Positions 26,373 through 33,934 of a stretch of 64,000 nt of DNA are shown in pieces. Below the pieces are notes generated by a model. That model had not been told where the DNA came from and ran no database searches. It saw only the letters and a program-made list of their open reading frames with translations. The translations under genes and the position numbers were made by a program. This stretch comes from Leptospira dzoumogneensis (GTDB lineage Bacteria; Spirochaetota; Leptospiria; Leptospirales; Leptospiraceae): assembly GCF_004770895.1 (NCBI RefSeq), contig NZ_RQHS01000005.1, positions 744,001 to 808,000 of the forward strand, given 5' to 3'. Within the stretch, counting starts at the first letter, position 1; each line of letters begins with the position of its first letter.

Positions 26373-27154
26373 AAGAGCTAATCTTATTCGAACTCAGAGA
26401 AAATATCAGAAGCAAATGGATGTTCGTGTTCGCAGGCTTTCTTGCAATTTCTGCAGGAGCGCTTAATTATTTTGGGGACGAAAGCGGGGGAAGATTAGTG
26501 GTGAGTCAAATGAATTTGGTATTATTCGTCGTTCCTTTATTTTGCATTACATTTGCCGGATTAACATTTAATGATTCTCTTCCTTTTGCAGAAGTACTTC
26601 TCTCTAAATCACTGACCAGATCTCAGTATTTTTTCGGAAAATACTGCGGGGTAAGCCTATCTCTTTTTTTAAGTTTTCTGATCGGGCTCGGAATTTCTGG
26701 AGTTCCACTTTTCTTCAGCGAACCTAAACTCGCGATCTTATTCTCCGAGTTGATCTTTTTCGGAACCGTGCTGATCTTAGTATTCGTTTCTTTGGGATTT
26801 TTATTAGCTTCCTTCTTTAAAAAAGGGGAATTGATCGTTTCAGGAGCCTTACTCGTTTGGTTATATTTCTTTTTACTTTTTGATTCATTCGTGTTTATGC
26901 TGAGTATTTATTTGGGAGATTATCCTGTAGAGATCCCTGCATTACTCGTAATTCTATTTAATCCGGTCGATCTGGTGAGGATTTTGATCATTCTGCAGAC
27001 TAAGGCTTCCGTACTGCTCGGATTCTCCGGAGCATTTTTGATCAGAAGTTTAGGAACATCGATGGTAGTTCTATTATCTATCTTGTTCCTAACGTTTTGG
27101 GTTCTGATACCTTTACACATTTCATATAAAAGATTTTTAGTTCGAAATTTTTAA
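26369..27154 (+). CDS. nosY: NosY ABC transporter permease
   Basis: A 261-residue membrane protein with six predicted helices, partner of the NosF ATPase. The start ATG at 26369 overlaps the nosF stop (ATGA). The N-terminus MKELILFELRENIRSKWMF is typical of ABC-2 type NosY permeases, and the middle has the FAGLTFNDSLPFAEVLLSKSLTR coupling segment. It is the last gene of the nos operon and is followed by a strong hairpin terminator. Confidence 0.92.
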   Translation: MKELILFELRENIRSKWMFVFAGFLAISAGALNYFGDESGGRLVVSQMNLVLFVVPLFCITFAGLTFNDSLPFAEVLLSKSLTRSQYFFGKYCGVSLSLFLSFLIGLGISGVPLFFSEPKLAILFSELIFFGTVLILVFVSLGFLLASFFKKGELIVSGALLVWLYFFLLFDSFVFMLSIYLGDYPVEIPALLVILFNPVDLVRILIILQTKASVLLGFSGAFLIRSLGTSMVVLLSILFLTFWVLIPLHISYKRFLVRNF

Positions 27155-27160
27155 AAAAGA

Positions 27161-27196
27161 AGAAGGCCCGCAATACAAAACCGATCCGGGCCTTCT
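27161..27196. terminator. Bidirectional terminator after nosY
   Basis: Ten-base-pair perfect stem AGAAGGCCCG/CGGGCCTTCT with a loop of 16 bases, between the convergent nosY and porin-like genes. An A-run precedes the stem, so it reads as a terminator with a T-run mainly for the minus-strand gene. Confidence 0.75.
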
Positions 27197-27206
27197 ACAC
27201 TTTATA

Positions 27207-28361
27207 TTAAAGATCGTAACGAACGAATACATTGAACATTGTCTGCATTGCAAGTTGAGGTCCGTTCAAATGTTGGTGGAAAGGTTTGCCAAGTTCGAAA
27301 CCGAATCTAATTTTTTCATCTAAAAGGAAATTCATCCCGACTAATGCGTCCGTGCGATTTCCTCCTTGTCGATTCGGATCGTTTTGAGGATCCATCTTAG
27401 GGTCCAAAGAACCGTCTTGCCCTTTGATATTATCCCAATAAACCGCTTGTACTCTGATAGATACGCTTGTCCAAGAAAATATAGAATAAGCGATCCATGA
27501 ACTCAGTTCATATATATTCCCGAAACGATATTGGTTCTGATTTTTCGAGCTGCGCAGATTTGCGTTCCCTCCTAGTCCCCAAGAGAATCGATTCGATTTT
27601 CCGGAATAAGCTATCCCGGGTAAATAATTGATCGTTCCGGTTCCCGGCTGCATATTATAGGGAACTTTTTGATTTCCCATCATAGGCATCCAATCTCGTT
27701 CATCAATGGAACCGGTGGGAAGAGAGATCCCAAAATTCAGAAAGAATTCGTGATCATTCCGTTTGAGTATACGGTGTGCCGCGGAAAAAGAAATATCTCC
27801 CACTCCTCCCGACTTCATAGCAGAAGAATCGAAATTACTAGTTTCCATCATCATTTGGTTTTTTATTACCGGGACCATGAACATGATCATCGTATCGTCC
27901 GAAATACCGTACATCGCACTCGTCATATAAGATTCCATTAACATGGATTTAGGAACCGACATATAACGATATCCGTTAACGGATGTTTGAGGAATGCTCG
28001 GTCCTCCCGTCAGCAGGCTCCCGCTCGGCATAGAAACGCTCGGATCGAATTGAGGGAACCAAAGAGTTTCATAAGTCCCCATGGATCTGCTTCCGTTCAG
28101 CAGTCCCGACATCTGCATTCCCATATAGCGAAAATCCAAAACCCAAGAACCTTTGTTATGAACATGAGGGAACATTAGACCTGCAGGTGCGATCTGATCT
28201 GCCCTCGATCCGTGGTGATGGCCTTGTTCTTTAGATCCATTACGGTGATGAGCGTGAGGATCCGTTTCTTCTACAGGCTTAGGTACATCGATCTCGCCCG
28301 AGAAAATATTATGAAAAGAAAATATAATTAAAAAAGAAAAAATGAAAACGTGATACTTCAT
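27207..28361 (-). CDS. His/Met-rich outer-membrane beta-barrel protein
   Basis: A 384-residue protein with a signal peptide and a short His-rich N-terminal stretch (HAHHRNGS, GHHHGS), then APAGLMFPHVHNKGSWVLDFRYMGMQMSG and a strand-rich C-terminal part ending in phenylalanine-type barrel strands (FNVFVRYDL). The layout resembles the MetA-pathway-of-phenol-degradation barrel family, members of which often sit beside copper genes. The Met and His clusters suggest copper binding, but transport of copper is an inference. The start is ATG 28361, preceded by an ideal GGAGGTGATC ribosome-binding site. It lies convergent to the nos operon. Confidence 0.75.
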   Translation of the reverse strand: MKYHVFIFSFLIIFSFHNIFSGEIDVPKPVEETDPHAHHRNGSKEQGHHHGSRADQIAPAGLMFPHVHNKGSWVLDFRYMGMQMSGLLNGSRSMGTYETLWFPQFDPSVSMPSGSLLTGGPSIPQTSVNGYRYMSVPKSMLMESYMTSAMYGISDDTMIMFMVPVIKNQMMMETSNFDSSAMKSGGVGDISFSAAHRILKRNDHEFFLNFGISLPTGSIDERDWMPMMGNQKVPYNMQPGTGTINYLPGIAYSGKSNRFSWGLGGNANLRSSKNQNQYRFGNIYELSSWIAYSIFSWTSVSIRVQAVYWDNIKGQDGSLDPKMDPQNDPNRQGGNRTDALVGMNFLLDEKIRFGFELGKPFHQHLNGPQLAMQTMFNVFVRYDL

Positions 28362-28384
28362 GATCACCTCCAAGTATCCGGACC

Positions 28385-28411
28385 AAAAAAAGAGGGCCGC
28401 TTATGCGGCCC
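28385..28411 (-). terminator. Rho-independent terminator
   Basis: Stem GGGCCGC/GCGGCCC with loop of four bases, followed on the minus strand by a T-run. It ends the lipoprotein gene and lies just before the ribosome-binding site of the barrel gene, so read-through would be limited between the two. Confidence 0.85.
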
Positions 28412-28423
28412 CAGTGGAAACAA

Positions 28424-29206
28424 TCAGTCGACTTGGGACAAAATCGAACCGATCGTGAAAGACGTTAGTTTTGCTCCATTCAAAATGAAGCCGATCCTAT
28501 CTCCGGAATAGGCAGGCACGCTCATCATCTGCATGACCGGGAACATCATCATGGAATTTCTTTCCGCCTGAGTGACCTCGGAACAGGCTTTGGGCCAGGC
28601 GTTGATCCATTGCTCCGAACTTGCGTATTGGAAGTCGATACAGTAGGTGTAATTCGTATCAGGGGATAAGGCAGCGGTTCCTTTACTCACGACCGCAAAG
28701 TTCCCCGACATATCGGAGTAGAATTGTTCCTTGGTTGAATCCGTTAGCCGGAATGCAGGACCTGAGATGGGAGTTCCGGATCCGTAGACATATATTGTCA
28801 GACTTCCGCCGGTTTTAAGCGAGAAGGAGACTTCCACATTTGTTCCTCCATTTGAACCGGGAAGAACAACATTACCCAGGCTGGAGAATGAAGAATCCGA
28901 GGAATTTCCACTCAATCCTTTTTCCAGATTGGGGGTATTTCCGCTGAATCCGAGTCCTTCTATATCGCTTGGAGAACAATTTTGGATATCATATCTTGTG
29001 CGCTTGGGATGCACATATGAGAGAGTGTTCGAGATCGGAGTTAAACTTTGGGTAGAACATCCTTCCTTTGCAGCTACTCCTAGGACGAGAGTCTGCAGTA
29101 GTTGTTGTTCTGAAGAAGTTCCGTTCGACAAAGAACCCAACTGGGAACAGTCGAAATGGAAGAAAGAGAGAATGATCGCGGTTATTGAAATATGACGTGA
29201 TAGCAT
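28424..29206 (-). CDS. Hypothetical lipoprotein
   Basis: A 260-residue lipoprotein (lipobox FHFDC; Cys at residue 20) rich in Ser, Gly and Thr, predicted mainly beta. Seven or so further cysteines are scattered and may form disulfides. Near the C-terminus a Met cluster (NSMMMFPVMQMMSVP) is striking and recalls the Met-rich barrel encoded next. I know no family. A role beside the barrel in metal binding is a guess from composition and neighbourhood. Confidence 0.65.
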   Translation of the reverse strand: MLSRHISITAIILSFFHFDCSQLGSLSNGTSSEQQLLQTLVLGVAAKEGCSTQSLTPISNTLSYVHPKRTRYDIQNCSPSDIEGLGFSGNTPNLEKGLSGNSSDSSFSSLGNVVLPGSNGGTNVEVSFSLKTGGSLTIYVYGSGTPISGPAFRLTDSTKEQFYSDMSGNFAVVSKGTAALSPDTNYTYCIDFQYASSEQWINAWPKACSEVTQAERNSMMMFPVMQMMSVPAYSGDRIGFILNGAKLTSFTIGSILSQVD

Positions 29207-29245
29207 ATTTACTTTCCTTTATATTATGAATATACACTTATGATC

Positions 29246-29277
29246 TCTTCTAGAACGGTATATGTTATTCTAGAAGA
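29246..29277. repeat. Inverted repeat upstream of the Met-rich lipoprotein gene
   Basis: TCTTCTAGAA and its exact complement TTCTAGAAGA are separated by 12 bases. Each arm contains the palindrome TTCTAGAA. It is about 40 bp upstream of the lipoprotein ATG and 10 bp downstream of the neighbouring gene's stop. A two-site operator for a repressor (for instance metal-responsive) or a terminator of the upstream gene are both possible; no T-run is seen. Confidence 0.55.
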
Positions 29278-29286
29278 CGGATACGA

Positions 29287-29739
29287 TTAGGCTAAGGAAA
29301 GATGTTTGGGCGGGCGTTTGAATTTTCGGTTATGGGCTTTGGACAATTCTGCGGAGTATAGATCCTTCATTTCGAAGGAGGGTCCGAGAACTGGAATAAT
29401 ATAAATCCTAGGTATGATTACATAATAGGAAAAAACCCTGATTTGAGAGTATATCCGATCCGAATTCTCTTTTTTGCATCTACATTCATGAACGGTTGAT
29501 TTCGGATCGGAATGGCAGTTTATACGATCCTGTTTTTCGGGATCGGAAGATTTAGTAAGATCAATCTTAGTACGGAAAAAATCGTCCTCTTTGCTTGTAT
29601 GTGTTTCTTTATCGGAATTATGATTACAGTGACAGATCAAATTTCCTAAAAATAATTTTTCAAATATGCTGCCTTCCGCAGGAACAAGCAGGCGTGGAAA
29701 AAAGATCAAAATTAAGGAATAGGCTGTAATCGTTTTCAT
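29287..29739 (-). CDS. Small exported Cys/His-rich protein
   Basis: A 150-residue protein with a signal-like N-terminus (MKTITAYSLILIFFPRLLVP), then ICHCNHNS and later NCHSDPKS and VHECRCKK: five cysteines and several histidines arranged in CxC and CH pairs. A hydrophobic segment (FSYYVIIPRIYIIPVLG) follows, and the C-terminus is basic (RKFKRPPKH). The motif set suggests Cu(I) or zinc binding. I do not recognise the family. An Fnr-type operator lies 52 bp upstream of its start, tying it to the nos/nnrS regulon; a copper supply role for NosZ is a hypothesis. Confidence 0.65.
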   Translation of the reverse strand: MKTITAYSLILIFFPRLLVPAEGSIFEKLFLGNLICHCNHNSDKETHTSKEDDFFRTKIDLTKSSDPEKQDRINCHSDPKSTVHECRCKKENSDRIYSQIRVFSYYVIIPRIYIIPVLGPSFEMKDLYSAELSKAHNRKFKRPPKHLSLA

Positions 29740-29790
29740 CTCGAGAGACTCTAACGTATCGAATTTAACTCCTTATGATCTGAAAATGCA

Positions 29791-29804
29791 TTGATTGTGG
29801 TCAA
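29791..29804 (-). promoter_or_regulatory. Fnr/Dnr-type operator of the Cys/His-rich gene
   Basis: TTGAT-TGTG-GTCAA, centred 58 bp upstream of the ATG at 29739. On the minus strand TTAAAT (29763-29768) is centred 32 bp away and matches four of six -10 positions. A one-mismatch copy at 29834-29847 overlaps the end of the neighbouring gene and is not counted. Confidence 0.65.
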
Positions 29805-29843
29805 TCTGAGAGGATAAAAACCTTTATAGGATTTTGATTTATC

Positions 29844-30830
29844 TCAAGAGTTGGATTGGTGTTTGGAAAGGAGGACGAATGTCTTTGCCTTGCTCAATAT
29901 TTTTTGAAAAGGTAAAAAGTAGATCCTAAAAAGATTTTCGAAGTTGCTATCTTCTTCTTCCTTTAAACCGAAAACCGTATTTTCTGCTTCTCCTTTCTCC
30001 GGAATATAAAGACTTCCGAAAAGGATATCCCAAAACGCGAAAGATACTCCTATGTTCTTGTTTTGAAGGTTAATATCAGTACTATGATGGATTTGATGTT
30101 GAGCAGGACTTAAAAATATTCTGCTCAACCATTTGGGAAATCTAAGACCTATATGAGAATGCCTTAAATTCGCATATAGGTTAAATACGAAAATTCCCGC
30201 ATTCACTCCTAAAAAAGACAACATATTGATCCCATTCGGAAATAAAAAAACGGCAAACCCGGTTATGATCCCCGAACAAATAGCTCCGAACGAATTTACT
30301 AAGATAGCTTCCACAGGATGTACTCTATACACTGTGAGAGGATTTAATACTTTTGCGGAATGATGTAATTTATGGAATTCCCAGAGAAATGTTTTATGAA
30401 GAAGCCAATGGGCGAAAAATCTTCCGAAATCGTTCGCAAGCCAAAATAAAATGGAATAAATTATAATAAAAAAGGTCCCGGGAGAGGAAAGATGATTTGT
30501 CTCTCCGAATATTTTAAACAGAGATCCACTGATGTATGTGGATACAACTGCTCCGGATATAACGAAATAACTGAAGAAGAGTGCGAATAAGAACGTATTT
30601 ATTAAATAATACTTATAATCTAATAAGGCGGATCTATGCAACCAGATCTTCTTAGAAAGATTTTCACGAAGATAGTCCTTGGATCTAAATCCTTTTTCCT
30701 TCCGACTTCTCCATACGATCAATAGTAGAGTGAACAGGATCGAACTTAAAATATAGAACCAATATATCTTTACGGAAGGAAGAAATATGATCCGTATCGG
30801 ACTTAAAAGAGAACGAAAAATCTCAGGCAC
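29844..30830 (-). CDS. Fatty acid hydroxylase / sterol desaturase family membrane protein
   Basis: A 328-residue membrane protein with four or five helices and the di-iron histidine boxes of this superfamily: HWLLH, then HKLHHS, HP and finally HQIHHS near the C-terminus, with HSHIG between. Such enzymes insert oxygen into lipid substrates, so an oxygen-requiring enzyme in an N-oxide-linked operon is odd. It overlaps nnrS by eight bases (its ATG lies before the nnrS stop) and must be co-transcribed. Substrate unknown. Confidence 0.85.
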   Translation of the reverse strand: MPEIFRSLLSPIRIIFLPSVKIYWFYILSSILFTLLLIVWRSRKEKGFRSKDYLRENLSKKIWLHRSALLDYKYYLINTFLFALFFSYFVISGAVVSTYISGSLFKIFGETNHLSSPGTFFIIIYSILFWLANDFGRFFAHWLLHKTFLWEFHKLHHSAKVLNPLTVYRVHPVEAILVNSFGAICSGIITGFAVFLFPNGINMLSFLGVNAGIFVFNLYANLRHSHIGLRFPKWLSRIFLSPAQHQIHHSTDINLQNKNIGVSFAFWDILFGSLYIPEKGEAENTVFGLKEEEDSNFENLFRIYFLPFQKILSKAKTFVLLSKHQSNS

Positions 30831-32001
30831 TGGTGAATGCTCTCGGGCTTATTAAAATTTTAGAATATTGAACCGCAAATATCAAAAACGAGATTATCCA
30901 GAATATTGCGGAAAACAGATAAGCTTCCCTGTACTTATTCAATAAGGGAAGAAATACCCTGGCTACAACCGCTAAGTTAATCAAAATATATCCAAGGATT
31001 ATCGATTTGGAAGCTCTAATCGGCCTGCCCGTATGACCAAGTGAAACCCTAGTGATCATACCGTATATAAAAACTCCTATTCCTCCTACGGTGAAGATAT
31101 GAAAGGCGGAAGAAGTGGGAAAAAATCCTAAATGAGAAAGTCCATATGCTAAAAATCCGGAGCATAACCAGAAATAACCCGAATGTAAGATCCAGAGGAT
31201 CGGCACCTTTTTGGATTTCCAAGGTTCCCAGAAAAGCCAGCGAGAATAGTTTAACATTCCGAAAGCGAGACAAAATAATCCTGCAAATGGAATGATCTCA
31301 GAAAACCAGAAAGCACAAGCTTCTATTATTAAAAATATAAATCCTCCGTATCTAATCAAACTTTCTAATTTTAGAAATCTTTTCGGACTTGAACCTGGGA
31401 TAGCTGCCGAAGTGAAGAAGGGCATAATCCTTCCTCCGATAAGTATGACAAATTGAAGTATTACAAAAAGAGAAAGATGAATAAAATGTAAACTCCATCC
31501 CTCCGGTAAAATATTCAAAAATGAGAACGCAGTCAATATATGAAGTAAGAATAATAGAAAGTAAGTAACCGCAACAACGCGGTTATGTTCCTGGCCTTTT
31601 GCGAATAAGGGTGGTGCCAGATAAAAAAGTACAAGTAGATCACAATACAGGTCTGCAGTAAGTGCAAGATAGGAAAGATATTGGTTGGATAAAAATCCGA
31701 ATCGACCCAAAAACCAGAGTCCGAATAGAAGCGCTAGATAACCTTCTTTCGCGAGTACTTTTTTTGTCCAATTCTGACCTGCAGTAAAAAGGAATCCTAT
31801 GATCGCTCCTCTTCCAAAACCGAAGACCATCTCATAAGAATGGATCTGAATTCCTCCGGTGAGAAAAGGAGAAGGAATGATCGAGAATAGGATTAAGATC
31901 CAGACAAGTACTGCAAATATAGCGTGGAATGAACTGGCTAAAAAGAACGGGCGAAAAGCAACCGACCAGATCGCAGAACGAAAATCAAGAAGTGATTTCA
32001 T
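30823..32001 (-). CDS. nnrS: NnrS-family membrane protein
   Basis: A 392-residue integral membrane protein with about twelve helices. It opens with VAFRPFFLASSFHAIFAV and has the later GFLFTAGQNW, GGRIMPFFT and TRVSLGHTGRP segments typical of NnrS. NnrS is a heme- and copper-containing protein that lowers damage by nitric oxide and is usually controlled by NnrR/Dnr-type regulators. The predicted transcript starts almost at the ATG (TATAAT at 32009-32014), so it may be leaderless, although GAAAGG lies directly before the start. First gene of a pair with the fatty acid hydroxylase-like gene. Confidence 0.92.
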   Translation of the reverse strand: MKSLLDFRSAIWSVAFRPFFLASSFHAIFAVLVWILILFSIIPSPFLTGGIQIHSYEMVFGFGRGAIIGFLFTAGQNWTKKVLAKEGYLALLFGLWFLGRFGFLSNQYLSYLALTADLYCDLLVLFYLAPPLFAKGQEHNRVVAVTYFLLFLLHILTAFSFLNILPEGWSLHFIHLSLFVILQFVILIGGRIMPFFTSAAIPGSSPKRFLKLESLIRYGGFIFLIIEACAFWFSEIIPFAGLFCLAFGMLNYSRWLFWEPWKSKKVPILWILHSGYFWLCSGFLAYGLSHLGFFPTSSAFHIFTVGGIGVFIYGMITRVSLGHTGRPIRASKSIILGYILINLAVVARVFLPLLNKYREAYLFSAIFWIISFLIFAVQYSKILISPRAFTSA

Positions 32002-32008
32002 CCTTTCT

Positions 32009-32050
32009 ATTATAAGAAAGGAGCCTTCTTTTGTCTTTGATCTGTGTCAA
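32009..32050 (-). promoter_or_regulatory. Fnr/Dnr-type operator and -10 of nnrS
   Basis: TTGAT-CTGT-GTCAA at 32037-32050 and, on the minus strand, a perfect TATAAT at 32009-32014. The two are centred exactly 32 bp apart, the class II arrangement. This is the best-formed promoter of the six sites. Confidence 0.8.
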
Positions 32051-32144
32051 AGTAGAATGTAATACATTTTCCGGAAACGGTAAGTACGGTATTTTTTTGT
32101 TGATAAAGTCGTTTCTTATTTCAAGATCATTTTCTCGGAATAGA

Positions 32145-32957
32145 GTGGAATTGGAATCGAATAGTCTCTCTCCTTATAAAGGGATCCTCTATTTATGGAA
32201 TAGTAGAGTGATCTTTGCGACGAGTGTTATGCAGACGGATTTTCATGAGCATTACGCCGCTACTTTGGCGATCTCTCTCGAAGAAAATATCTGCATAGAA
32301 ACGGAAGCAGGAAAAGAAGAATATCGTGTGGCACTGGTCGCTCCCAACACTTATCATAGGACCATTTCCCCCGGAGTGAAAATGGTTTCCTTACTGATCG
32401 ATCCTGAAACCTACGAATACGGAGCCATTTCAGAATATGCGGGAAGGGGTATTGTCAAACGTTTGGAAATTTCCTCCTTCCTTCCTTTGATGGGAAGGTT
32501 ATGGGATCTATATTATGGAAATTTAACGGACTCCGAAGCTTGGGATCTGCATATAGACTTATTGCAGTGTGTACATCCTTTTAAAAAACTCGAAAAGAAT
32601 ATAGACGAACGGATCGTCCAAATCGCTCATAAGATCAGAACTGAAATACCCGACAGCATTCGGATGAAAGAGATCGGTAAGGACTTTTCGATCTCGGAAG
32701 ATAGATTGATCCGTTTGTTCAAGGAGAATCTAGGCATTCCACTCAGAAGATATCTTTTATGGGTCAGGATCCTGAATACCGCAAAACTTTTAAAAGATGG
32801 AAAGAGCCTGACAGAAGCTGCACATTCCGCAGGATTCTCCGATTCGGCTCATTTTTCTAGGACCTTTAAGGAAAACTTCGGATTTGTACCTTCTCTATTT
32901 TTCGGACATTTAAAATCGATAGATGTTCGATTTTGTGATTCAGGCGATCTGATCTAA
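32145..32957 (+). CDS. AraC-family transcriptional regulator
   Basis: A 270-residue regulator if the GTG at 32145 is used. The frame extends further upstream, but that part would cover the nnrS operator and lacks a good start signal. The N-terminal domain (about 1-150) is cupin-like with FHEHYAATLAISLEE. The C-terminal domain has two HTH units: MKEIGKDFSISEDRLIRLFKENLG and LTEAAHSAGFSDSAHFSRTFKENFG, the latter being the AraC signature. It is divergent from nnrS. Inducer and targets unknown; control of the divergent operon is possible. Confidence 0.82.
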   Translation: MELESNSLSPYKGILYLWNSRVIFATSVMQTDFHEHYAATLAISLEENICIETEAGKEEYRVALVAPNTYHRTISPGVKMVSLLIDPETYEYGAISEYAGRGIVKRLEISSFLPLMGRLWDLYYGNLTDSEAWDLHIDLLQCVHPFKKLEKNIDERIVQIAHKIRTEIPDSIRMKEIGKDFSISEDRLIRLFKENLGIPLRRYLLWVRILNTAKLLKDGKSLTEAAHSAGFSDSAHFSRTFKENFGFVPSLFFGHLKSIDVRFCDSGDLI

Positions 32958-33043
32958 TTAAAAATTTTTCCGATACCGGAATCATTCAAGCGGAACTTAC
33001 CTCTCTCTGTTACTCTTCTCTTATCCGAGTTTAGAGAAACGAT

Positions 33044-33934
33044 ATGCCAATAGAAAATCAGAGAGGATTTTTATCCAAACTCTCCTCCAAAATTTCCAGA
33101 TACAATTCCACATCGATACATACGCCTAACCAAGAGGAAAAGGCCGGATTTCTGAAAGCACAAAGATTAGCATATCAATGTGTTACGGAGATAGAAAAAG
33201 AAATGCAGGAAGGTTGGACTGAATTCCAAACAGCAAAACGTATGAATACATTCCTGAGAGATCATGGAGTAAAAGTATTTTTGCATCGTCCATTCGCTTG
33301 GTTTGGAGAACATGCAAGATTTGACGGCTATAAAAGATTCACTCAATTCCATCCGAATAAAAAAAGAAGATTACAGGCAAACGAATCATTCATCTTAGAT
33401 GTTTCCCCAGTGGTGGATGGATATATTGGCGACATCGGATACTCATCTTCATTAACTAGGAATTCGGAATTAGATAATGGGATGAGATATTTATTAAAGC
33501 TAAGATCCGAACTTCCTAAATTATTTTCCTCTTCCATGAGTTCTTCGGAGATCTGGCATAAGATAGATCAGGACTCCAAAAGACATGGATTTGATAATGT
33601 TCACTCTTTGTATCCGTTTGCGGTGCTCGGACATAGAGTTTATAAGGTAAATTTACCTAATATATCCTTTCCTCTATTGCCTATCAGTTTTGCGAGTTGG
33701 TTCAGTCTGCAAGGATCTTTCGAGTTCCTAAGTCATAAGGTGCTTCCCGAACTTTTGACACCGGATCATGAAGGAGAAAAAACCGGTCTTTGGGCGATAG
33801 AACCTCATTTAGGAAGAGGCAAGACGGGTTTCAAATTCGAAGAGATCCTGGTGGTAGAAAAAGATAAAGCCTACTGGCTGGACGACGAAGTTCCTCACGT
33901 AAAAAAATACGGAAAATTATTGGAAGCGGTATGA
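33044..33934 (+). CDS. M24-family metallopeptidase (Xaa-Pro peptidase-like)
   Basis: A 296-residue cytoplasmic protein with the pita-bread fold of M24 peptidases. Visible metal ligands are the two aspartates in ILDVSPVVDGYIGDIGYSS, a histidine in AVLGHRVYK, and glutamates in WAIEPHLGRGKTGFKFEEILVV. Length and lack of an N-terminal non-catalytic domain fit methionine aminopeptidase-like or short Xaa-Pro forms. Substrate unknown. It overlaps the next gene by four bases. Confidence 0.82.
   Translation: MPIENQRGFLSKLSSKISRYNSTSIHTPNQEEKAGFLKAQRLAYQCVTEIEKEMQEGWTEFQTAKRMNTFLRDHGVKVFLHRPFAWFGEHARFDGYKRFTQFHPNKKRRLQANESFILDVSPVVDGYIGDIGYSSSLTRNSELDNGMRYLLKLRSELPKLFSSSMSSSEIWHKIDQDSKRHGFDNVHSLYPFAVLGHRVYKVNLPNISFPLLPISFASWFSLQGSFEFLSHKVLPELLTPDHEGEKTGLWAIEPHLGRGKTGFKFEEILVVEKDKAYWLDDEVPHVKKYGKLLEAV

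Noticed and set aside
29834..29847. TTGAT-TTAT-CTCAA, a near copy of the Dnr-type operator
   Set aside because: One half-site base differs and it overlaps the stop codon of the fatty acid hydroxylase-like gene. It is not counted with the six sites.
32031..32144. Extended N-terminus of the AraC-type regulator starting at TTG 32031
   Set aside because: It would cover the nnrS operator and has no start signal; a start at GTG 32145 keeps the whole cupin-like domain.
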